From JBMDXK01 sp048594375 (GTDB lineage: Bacteria > Pseudomonadota > Alphaproteobacteria > Rhizobiales > Methylopilaceae), in the NCBI GenBank assembly GCA_048594375.1, contig JBMDXK010000032.1, forward strand, positions 1 through 13,977: DNA of 13,977 bases, written 5' to 3'. The notes beneath the pieces are model-generated. The model saw only the letters and a list, made by a program, of their open reading frames with translations. It was not told the DNA's origin and did no database searches. Positions 5,743 through 12,006 of the stretch are shown here, piece by piece; within the stretch, counting starts at the first letter, position 1, and each line of letters opens with the position of its first letter. A program made the position numbers and the translations under genes.

Positions 5743-7245
5743 TTAAAATGCTTGCGCGGCAGTGGATGCCACTTTTACGGCGTCAACAGCGGAAAGAACG
5801 CCCTGCAATGAAACCTGCGACAGCGCCAGAAGGGGTTCAGGCCACACACCGAAGAGAACAGTCAGAACAACCAGTGGCAACAACGTGATAATTTCCCGTG
5901 GAGAAAGATCTTTGATATGCTCCAACACGGGCTTGACCAATGCGCCGAACACAACGTTGCGGTAAAGCCACAAGCCATAGGCAGCGGAAAGAATAACACC
6001 GGATGTTGCAATAACGGCCACCCATGTATTGGCTTGGAATGCACCCATCAGCGTCAGAAACTCACCCACAAAACCGGACGTGCCAGGCAGACCCACATTC
6101 GCCATGGTGAACAGCATGAAAACGGTTGCAAACAAGGGCATTTTTTTCACAATACCGCCATAGGCGGCAATTTCGCGGGTGTGGAGCCGGTCATAAACTA
6201 CGCCTACACACAAGAACAGCGCACTGGAAATAAAGCCATGGGAAATCATCTGGAACATGGCTCCTTCTACACCTTGTGCATTGAAAGAAAACAGTCCCAT
6301 GGTTACAAAGCCCATATGCGCAACCGATGAATAGGCAATCAGCTTTTTCATATCGCTTTGTACCAAGGCCACAAGCGAGGTATAAACAATGGCAATCACG
6401 GAAAGCGCAAACACCATTGGGGCAAAAGAAACCGAAGCATCGGGGAACATGGGCAGCGAGAACCGCAAGAAGCCATAGCCACCCATTTTAAGCAGAACGC
6501 CGGCCAGAATAACAGAACCGGCGGTCGGCGCTTCAACGTGCGCGTCCGGCAGCCATGTGTGCACCGGCCACATCGGCATTTTTACCGCAAAGGAGGCAAA
6601 AAATGCCAGCCACAGCCATGTCTGCATTCCCGCGGGTACATCAAAGGCAAGCAATGCTGTAATGTCAGATGTGCCAGCTGTGTTATAAAGCACCAGCATC
6701 GCCAGCAGCATGAGAATGGAGCCAAGCAGGGTGTAAAGAAAGAATTTGTAGCTGGCATAAACGCGGCGTGCGCCACCCCATACCCCGATGATGAGGAACA
6801 TCGGGATCAGCACCGCTTCAAAGAACACATAGAATAAAATGAGGTCAAGGGCGCAGAATACACCGATAACAATGGTTTCCAGCACCAGAAATGCAATCAT
6901 ATATTCCTTGACGCGGCTTACAATTGCGCCGCTGGCCAGAATACAGATCGGCATCAAAAACGTGGTGAGCAACACCAAGGGCAAGGAAATACCATCAAGC
7001 CCCAGATGGTAGCTGAGCAGCGAACCCAGCCATTCCTTTTTTTCCACAAACTGGAAATCAGGATTGCTTGCGTCAAAATATTTCAGCAGCAGCAAGGAAA
7101 CCGCAAAGGTAATCAGCGTTGTCCACAGCGCAATAAAGCGCGCGTTACGGCTTTTTGCAGGTTCTTGTCCACCCAGCAGAAAAATAAGCGCTGCGCCAGC
7201 CAAAGGCAAAAACGTAATAACAGAAAGAATAGGCCACGTCAGCAT
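5743..7245 (-). CDS. nuoM: NADH-quinone oxidoreductase subunit M
   Basis: Antiporter-like proton-pumping subunit of complex I, inner membrane, about 14 helices. I place the start at ATG7245 (500 residues, MLTWPILSVITFLPLAG), because this matches the usual NuoM N-terminus and lies one base after the nuoL TGA (TGAAATG). The TTG at 7260, five codons earlier, would add a non-conserved extension and overlap nuoL. Key residues by this numbering are E143 in FFEAVLIPMF, K222 in VKMPMWPVHTWLPDAHVEAP (221-240) and the following LLKMGGYG lysine. The antiporter family domain covers roughly residues 130-420. Translation is probably coupled to nuoL; the only upstream purine-rich match is TGGGA within the end of nuoL. 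Confidence 0.96.
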   Translation of the reverse strand: MLTWPILSVITFLPLAGAALIFLLGGQEPAKSRNARFIALWTTLITFAVSLLLLKYFDASNPDFQFVEKKEWLGSLLSYHLGLDGISLPLVLLTTFLMPICILASGAIVSRVKEYMIAFLVLETIVIGVFCALDLILFYVFFEAVLIPMFLIIGVWGGARRVYASYKFFLYTLLGSILMLLAMLVLYNTAGTSDITALLAFDVPAGMQTWLWLAFFASFAVKMPMWPVHTWLPDAHVEAPTAGSVILAGVLLKMGGYGFLRFSLPMFPDASVSFAPMVFALSVIAIVYTSLVALVQSDMKKLIAYSSVAHMGFVTMGLFSFNAQGVEGAMFQMISHGFISSALFLCVGVVYDRLHTREIAAYGGIVKKMPLFATVFMLFTMANVGLPGTSGFVGEFLTLMGAFQANTWVAVIATSGVILSAAYGLWLYRNVVFGALVKPVLEHIKDLSPREIITLLPLVVLTVLFGVWPEPLLALSQVSLQGVLSAVDAVKVASTAAQAF

Positions 7246-7246
7246 T

Positions 7247-9334
7247 TCAATGTCCCACAAAAATGAACCAGGTGAACAAGGCTGTTAAACCGATCAGCAT
7301 GGCAAAGGCATAATGATACAAATATCCGGTCTGAACGCGGCTGACCTGAGCCGTAATACCGCGCACACGGTTTGCAATCCCATCAGGCCCGATGCCATCA
7401 ATGATTTTGCCATCACCAATTTTCCAGAAAGTCCGACCAATCCAGCGCGCCGGGCGCACAAACAGGAGATTGTAGAGTTCGTCAAAGTACCATTTGTTGA
7501 GCAAGAAGCGGTAAAGCACATCGTGCTCCTGCGCTATTTGCGCTGGCACAGAGGGGCGGCGGATATAGCACTGGTAAGCCAGAGCAAACCCAAGCACCAT
7601 CATCACGAATGGCGACCAGATAACCCACTGCGGCACAGCGTGTAAATCGTGGAGAATATGGTTGTCAGGCCCGGTGAAGAGAGATGTTCCCCAGAAGGCA
7701 TCGTAAGCATCGCCGATGAAGTAAGGCTTGAAGACGAAACCGGCAACCAGAGCACCGACACTGAGCACGACCAGCGGCAACCGCATGATCCAGGGGGATT
7801 CATGCACATGCTTCATAACTTCCAGAGAAGCACGGGGCGCGCCGTGGAATGTCATGAAAATCAGACGCCATGAATAAAAGGAAGTCATGCCGGCCGCAAG
7901 CACCGTCGCCCAGAATGCAAAGTGGGCAAAGGTGCCGTGGCTTGCATAAGCGGCCTCAATGATAGCGTCTTTGGAGAAATACCCTGCCGTAAACGGGAAT
8001 CCGGTCAAGGCAATGGTGCCGATAATCATCGTCCAATAGGTAAAGGGGATGAGCTTACGCAAGCCGCCCATGCGGCGCATATCCTGTTCATGATGCATTG
8101 CATGGATGACCGAGCCCGCCCCCAGAAACAGCAGCGCTTTGAAAAAGGCGTGGGTAAACAGATGGAAGAAAGCAGCAGAATACGCGCCTACTCCCAAAGC
8201 CACAAACATATAACCAAGCTGTGAACAGGTGGAATAGGCAATCACCCGCTTTATATCATTCTGAACCAGACCCACGGTCGCCGCATAGAAGGCAGTGATT
8301 GCACCGATCAGAGTAATTACACCAAGCGCAACCGGCGCCAGTTCAAACAGAGGGGAAAGGCGTGACACCATGACAATACCAGCGGTCACCATGGTTGCCG
8401 CGTGGATCAACGCAGAAACCGGTGTAGGCCCTTCCATCGCATCGGGAAGCCAGGTATGCAGCAGGAACTGCGCGGATTTACCCATTGCACCCATGAAAAA
8501 CAGCAAACAGATGATGGTCATGGCGTGCCAGTCATGCCCAAGGAAAGTAATTGTAGCCTCCGCTTGTGACGGTGCGGCAGCAAACATTGCGTCAAAACTT
8601 ACCGTACCAAGCACCACGAAGGTTGCAGCAATTGCCAAAACGAAGCCAAAATCACCTACGCGATTGACAACAAAGGCTTTCATGGAAGCCGCATTGGCAG
8701 AATTTTTGGTGTACCAGAAACCAATCAGCAGATAACTGGCAAGACCTACACCTTCCCAGCCAAAGAACATCTGGATGAGGTTATCGGCGGTCACCAGCAT
8801 CAGCATGGTGAATGTGAAGAGCGAAAGATACGCAAAGAAACGTGGCCGTTGCGGATCTTCATGCATGTACCCCATGGAGTAAAGATGCACGAGGAACGAC
8901 ACGGAATTGACCACCACGAGCATGATGGCACTGAGAGTATCGATCTGCAATGCCCAATCCACCTCAAGGGCTCCAACAGTCATCCAGCGCAAAATCTGGA
9001 TGCGCTGTGTTTCATCGCCAAATCCGACTTGAAAAAACGCAACCCATGATAAAATTGCTGAAACTGCCAGCAAGCCGGTGGTAATCAGCTCTGCTGCCCG
9101 TGAACCAAAAGCCGCTGGCTCATGGTGATGGCTGTGCTCATCGTGGGCGTGATGCGCGGCATGATGGTCATGCACAGCATGATCGGTATGCCCATGTGCA
9201 TCATTATGGTGATGCAAATCACTGTCAGCAGAATTCTTGCTGCGCGTGGTGGTTTTCATTGCCCCGATCAGCGCAATACTTCCTGCAAGAAGGAACCCCA
9301 GCAAGGGTAAAAAGACAATGGCGAGATACATCAT
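7247..9334 (-). CDS. nuoL: NADH-quinone oxidoreductase subunit L with histidine-rich insertion
   Basis: The most distal proton-pumping subunit of complex I, inner membrane, with about 16 helices and a C-terminal region that should form the long lateral helix along subunits M and N. The length of 695 residues exceeds the roughly 610-660 usual for the family. Much of the excess is a polar insertion between helix 1 and helix 2 (about residues 27-78) containing 16 histidines in 31 residues. The functional core is intact: E194 in FGWEGVGLASYL, K286 in GKSAQF, and HTWLPDAMEGPTPVSALIHA at 293-312. The ATG at 9334-9332 (a second ATG follows) lies 44 bases after nuoK behind AAAGAG. The gene ends at TGA, one base before nuoM. 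The reading frame is continuous through the insertion, and nothing suggests a broken gene. Confidence 0.97.
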   Translation of the reverse strand: MMYLAIVFLPLLGFLLAGSIALIGAMKTTTRSKNSADSDLHHHNDAHGHTDHAVHDHHAAHHAHDEHSHHHEPAAFGSRAAELITTGLLAVSAILSWVAFFQVGFGDETQRIQILRWMTVGALEVDWALQIDTLSAIMLVVVNSVSFLVHLYSMGYMHEDPQRPRFFAYLSLFTFTMLMLVTADNLIQMFFGWEGVGLASYLLIGFWYTKNSANAASMKAFVVNRVGDFGFVLAIAATFVVLGTVSFDAMFAAAPSQAEATITFLGHDWHAMTIICLLFFMGAMGKSAQFLLHTWLPDAMEGPTPVSALIHAATMVTAGIVMVSRLSPLFELAPVALGVITLIGAITAFYAATVGLVQNDIKRVIAYSTCSQLGYMFVALGVGAYSAAFFHLFTHAFFKALLFLGAGSVIHAMHHEQDMRRMGGLRKLIPFTYWTMIIGTIALTGFPFTAGYFSKDAIIEAAYASHGTFAHFAFWATVLAAGMTSFYSWRLIFMTFHGAPRASLEVMKHVHESPWIMRLPLVVLSVGALVAGFVFKPYFIGDAYDAFWGTSLFTGPDNHILHDLHAVPQWVIWSPFVMMVLGFALAYQCYIRRPSVPAQIAQEHDVLYRFLLNKWYFDELYNLLFVRPARWIGRTFWKIGDGKIIDGIGPDGIANRVRGITAQVSRVQTGYLYHYAFAMLIGLTALFTWFIFVGH
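9122..9214 (-). other. Histidine-rich loop in NuoL (residues 41-71)
   Basis: In this 31-residue segment 16 positions are His, mixed with Asp, Ala and a few Glu/Ser/Gly. The DNA is a loose, imperfect run of CAT/CAC codons rather than an exact tandem repeat. It sits between predicted membrane helices 1 and 2, where E. coli NuoL has only about ten residues. Similar His/Asp-rich stretches bind Zn, Ni or Cu in metal transporters and chaperones; metal binding here is only a possibility. The side of the membrane cannot be settled from sequence alone. Confidence 0.8.
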
Positions 9335-9364
9335 GAATGGCTCTTTTATATTATCCAGAAATGG

Positions 9365-9380
9365 GAGAACGCGAGTTCTC
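9365..9380 (-). other. Inverted repeat at the nuoK-nuoL junction
   Basis: GAGAAC and GTTCTC form a perfect 6-bp inverted repeat around a 4-base centre (TCGC on the coding strand). It begins inside the nuoK TGA stop codon. A second tiny hairpin, CCA-TTTC-TGG, follows at 9355-9364. No T run follows, so it is not a terminator. It may be an mRNA processing or stability element in the 44-base gap before nuoL, or chance. Confidence 0.4.
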
Positions 9381-9687
9381 AGCCTTTCATCAGATTAACA
9401 TCTTCAACGGCAATGGATTTGCGGTTACGGAAATAGGTCACGAGAATGGCAAGCCCGATAGCGGCTTCCGCCGCAGCAACCGTGAGAATGAGAAGGGTGA
9501 AAATTTGTCCGACCAGATCACCGGCATAGGCAGAGAAGGCCACGAAATTGATGTTTACAGAAAGCAGGATCAATTCAATCGACATCAAAATAACAATGAT
9601 GTTTTTCCGGTTGATGAAAATACCAAAGACACCGATGGTGAACAAGATAGCGGAGACGACCAGATAATGCTCAAGTGCTACAACCAT
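9379..9687 (-). CDS. nuoK: NADH-quinone oxidoreductase subunit K
   Basis: Small membrane subunit of complex I (102 residues, usual about 100; homologue of mitochondrial ND4L), with three membrane helices at about 5-25, 30-52 and 61-85. The two membrane glutamates essential for proton translocation are present as E38 (MSIELILLSVN) and E74 (VAAAEAAIGLAI), matching E36 and E72 of E. coli NuoK. The ATG at 9687-9685 lies two bases after the nuoJ TAA, so the two are almost certainly translationally coupled. Confidence 0.97.
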   Translation of the reverse strand: MVVALEHYLVVSAILFTIGVFGIFINRKNIIVILMSIELILLSVNINFVAFSAYAGDLVGQIFTLLILTVAAAEAAIGLAILVTYFRNRKSIAVEDVNLMKG

Positions 9688-9689
9688 GA

Positions 9690-10301
9690 TTAAAGCCCCT
9701 GCCCTGATTTTACCTGTTTGATTTCAAGTCCACCCTCTTTGGTGCGCGCTACCTGAGCGGCAATATCCTGACGGCGCACATTGGGACGGTGCCGCAAGGT
9801 GAGAACAATCGCACCAATCATGGCCACCAGCAGCACCAGACCGGAAAGCTGGAAGAAGTAAAGATAGTCCGTATAAAGCACAAGTCCGATGGCTTCGGTA
9901 TTGCTGACGGTATTGCCTGCAACCACAGGTGCCGCAGCAACGCCTCCTTCGGGAGCAACAGCCCAGAAGCTGAATGCCATGATAAGTTCAATCAGAGCGA
10001 TACTGCCAACAAGCATCCCGATGGGCAGATAATTCAGGAACCCTTCGCGCAATTGCGCAAAATCTACATCCAGCATCATGACCACGAACAGGAACAGCAC
10101 AGCCACCGCCCCCACATAGACCACAATAAGGATCATTGCGAGAAATTCAGCGCCCAGCAGCATAAAGAGACCGGCTGCACTCACAAAGGTGAGAATAAGA
10201 TACAGCACGGAATGCACAGGATTGCGTGCAAAAACCACCATAAATGCGGACGCCACAGTGACGGCAGCAAAAAGGTAGAAAAAGGCCGCGGCCAAATTCA
10301 T
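9690..10301 (-). CDS. nuoJ: NADH-quinone oxidoreductase subunit J
   Basis: Membrane subunit of complex I (homologue of ND6), five predicted helices, 203 residues. The third helix carries the family's most conserved stretch VYVGAVAVLFLFVVMMLD at 61-78, which holds the flexible pi-bulge linked to coupling, and E52 precedes it. I choose ATG10301 because AAGGGAG lies at 10308-10314, an excellent ribosome binding site, and MNLAAAFFYLFAA is the usual N-terminus. An in-frame GTG at 10343 would add 14 charged, non-conserved residues. Unlike its neighbours this gene is preceded by a long structured spacer (187 bases) after nuoI. It ends two bases before nuoK. Confidence 0.95.
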   Translation of the reverse strand: MNLAAAFFYLFAAVTVASAFMVVFARNPVHSVLYLILTFVSAAGLFMLLGAEFLAMILIVVYVGAVAVLFLFVVMMLDVDFAQLREGFLNYLPIGMLVGSIALIELIMAFSFWAVAPEGGVAAAPVVAGNTVSNTEAIGLVLYTDYLYFFQLSGLVLLVAMIGAIVLTLRHRPNVRRQDIAAQVARTKEGGLEIKQVKSGQGL

Positions 10302-10488
10302 GGTATTCTCCCTTGGCGTCCAGTGAGGCGAACGCCGTTTCACAAATCAGAAGTTTGTACTGCACTGACAGATACAAAAGTCTTTTAACAACGGCTTGAG
10401 CAACAATGCTTCAAAAGTGCATTCTTGCACGAGGAGGAGCGAGCGTATGTAAACCACACGTTCGCCGGCCAATGCTTAAAGTTTTACT
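10302..10488 (-). promoter_or_regulatory. Structured 187-base nuoI-nuoJ spacer
   Basis: This is the only long non-coding gap in the operon. On the transcribed strand it contains a strong hairpin at 10465-10439: 11 positions per arm with one A-C mismatch and one G-U pair, loop GTTTA. A second hairpin at 10430-10417 (GTGCA-AGAA-TGCAC) is followed by TTTT. Near the nuoJ ribosome binding site, GGCG at 10336-10333 can pair either with CGCC (10330-10327) or, shifted by one base, with ACGCC (10319-10315), two mutually exclusive foldings. CTCCTCCTC at 10440-10432 resembles an anti-Shine-Dalgarno sequence. No open reading frame with a ribosome binding site lies wholly inside. It may be an RNA processing site, a leader controlling nuoJ-N, or a dispersed palindromic element. 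Confidence 0.45.
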
Positions 10489-10977
10489 TTAACGATAAGT
10501 CGCATCTTTTTGAATTCTACGGCTCAGTTCACGTTCCCAACGATCCCCATTAGCAAGCAGACGTTCTTTGTCATACATCAGCTCTTCACGGGTTTCGGTA
10601 GCAAATTCAAAGTTTGGCCCTTCTACAATGGCATCAACCGGACATGCTTCCTGACAGTAGCCACAATAAATGCATTTCACCATATCGATGTCATAGCGGG
10701 TGGTGCGGCGCGTACCATCATTGCGCCGCGGGCCGGCTTCAATGGTGATGGCTTGTGCAGGGCAGATGGCTTCACAAAGTTTGCAAGCAATACACCGTTC
10801 TTCCCCGTTCGGATAACGGCGCAGTGCATGTTCACCACGAAAGCGGGGTGAAAGATGCCCTTTTTCAAACGGGTAGTTGATGGTTGCTTTGGGCTTGAAA
10901 AAATAGCGCATAGCCAGAAAAAACGCCGAAACAAATTCACGCAGCAGTAAGGAATTTGCAGCTTGAACAAATCTCAT
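10489..10977 (-). CDS. nuoI: NADH-quinone oxidoreductase subunit I (2 x 4Fe-4S)
   Basis: Peripheral-arm subunit of complex I that carries clusters N6a and N6b and passes electrons to N2 near the quinone site. The 162-residue protein has an amphipathic N-terminal helix (to about residue 27) for membrane attachment and two complete ferredoxin motifs: C62, C65, C68, C72 in CIACKLCEAIC and C102, C105, C108, C112 in CIYCGYCQEAC. RFRGEHALRRYPNGEERC before the first motif is typical. The start ATG10977 overlaps the nuoH stop as ATGA and gives the N-terminus MRFVQAANSLLL, which fits Brucella-type NuoI. Starts further upstream would lie inside nuoH and add non-conserved residues. It ends with TAA at 10491-10489, followed by the long spacer before nuoJ. 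Confidence 0.97.
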   Translation of the reverse strand: MRFVQAANSLLLREFVSAFFLAMRYFFKPKATINYPFEKGHLSPRFRGEHALRRYPNGEERCIACKLCEAICPAQAITIEAGPRRNDGTRRTTRYDIDMVKCIYCGYCQEACPVDAIVEGPNFEFATETREELMYDKERLLANGDRWERELSRRIQKDATYR

Positions 10978-12002
10978 GATGCCCATCCTGTATATTGAAG
11001 AACGCCTGCCACGATCACTACCATTGCCAGTGAAATCGGCAGAAACACTTTCCATCCCAAACGCATAAGCTGGTCATAGCGGTAGCGTGGCACAAAAGCT
11101 TTCACCATTGCGAACATGAAGAATACGAGAACCACTTTCAGAATGAACCAGATAACACCCGGCACCCATGTAAAGGGAGCAACATTCACCGGCGGTAGCC
11201 ATCCTCCCATAAAGAGAATTGCGGTCAGAGAGCACATGGTCATGATGGCCACATATTCGCCCAGCATAAAGAGAAGATAAGGCGTAGAGCCGTATTCCAC
11301 CATATAACCGGCCACCAGTTCGGATTCTGATTCCACCATATCGAACGGAGGGCGGTTGGTTTCAGCCAGTGCGGAAATGAAGAAGATGATGAACATCGGG
11401 AACAGCGGCAACCAATACCAGCCGAGCGCCCCATAGGACGTATCTTGCGCTTTTACAATTTCGGAAAGGTTGAGTGAACCGGCACAGAGCAACACGGTAA
11501 TCAGCACAAAACCAATGGAAACTTCATAAGAAACCATTTGTGCAGCGGAACGCAGCGCGCTGAGGAAGGGATATTTGGAATTGGATGCCCAGCCACCAAT
11601 AATAACGCCATAAACCCCCAAAGATGAAATGGCGAAAATGTAGAGAATACCCACATTAATATCGGCGATCATCCAACCTTCGGCGAAGGGAATAACAGCC
11701 CATGCTGCAAGAGCCAGCACACAGGTAATCAGGGGTGCCAGCAGAAACAAACCTTTGTTTGATGTTGCTGGAATAACCGGCTCTTTAAATACAAACTTCA
11801 AAAGGTCGGCAAAAGATTGGAACAGCCCCCAAGGGCCCACCACATTCGGGCCTCTGCGGAGCTGGACAGCAGCCCATATTTTGCGGTCAGCGTAAAGAAT
11901 GTAGGCAATGAACACCAGCAACGCGACAAGCACCAGCAGGCTTTGCGCAACAACAAGGCCAACATACATAAAAAAATCGAGCCAGGAGGATGTATTTTCC
12001 AT
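10974..12002 (-). CDS. nuoH: NADH-quinone oxidoreductase subunit H
   Basis: Membrane subunit of complex I (homologue of ND1) that joins the peripheral and membrane arms and forms much of the quinone tunnel and the first part of the proton path. The protein has 342 residues and about eight helices. Conserved pieces are ADRKIWAAVQLRRGPNVVGP at 38-57, DLLKFVFKEP at 66-75, and the acidic loop ETNRPPFDMVESESELVAGY at 214-233 plus E236, which contains the glutamates of the E-channel. The ATG at 12002-12000 lies four bases after the nuoG stop with only a weak AGAG upstream, so coupling to nuoG is likely. Its TGA overlaps the nuoI ATG by four bases (ATGA). Confidence 0.97.
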   Translation of the reverse strand: MENTSSWLDFFMYVGLVVAQSLLVLVALLVFIAYILYADRKIWAAVQLRRGPNVVGPWGLFQSFADLLKFVFKEPVIPATSNKGLFLLAPLITCVLALAAWAVIPFAEGWMIADINVGILYIFAISSLGVYGVIIGGWASNSKYPFLSALRSAAQMVSYEVSIGFVLITVLLCAGSLNLSEIVKAQDTSYGALGWYWLPLFPMFIIFFISALAETNRPPFDMVESESELVAGYMVEYGSTPYLLFMLGEYVAIMTMCSLTAILFMGGWLPPVNVAPFTWVPGVIWFILKVVLVFFMFAMVKAFVPRYRYDQLMRLGWKVFLPISLAMVVIVAGVLQYTGWAS

Positions 12003-12006
12003 AATG

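Noticed and set aside
6358..6837. Plus-strand open frame of 159 codons, antisense to nuoM (also 5917-6330)
   Set aside because: Antisense shadow of hydrophobic helices; the composition is implausible for a folded protein.
10302..10343. Extended nuoJ start at GTG10343
   Set aside because: It adds charged, non-conserved residues and ignores the strong AAGGGAG in front of ATG10301.
9789..10388. Plus-strand open frame of 199 codons, antisense to nuoJ and part of the spacer
   Set aside because: Same kind of antisense shadow: His/Gln/Lys-rich, no recognisable domain.
10978..11055. Extended nuoI start at 11055
   Set aside because: It would overlap nuoH by about 80 bases. ATG10977 gives the family N-terminus and the typical ATGA overlap.
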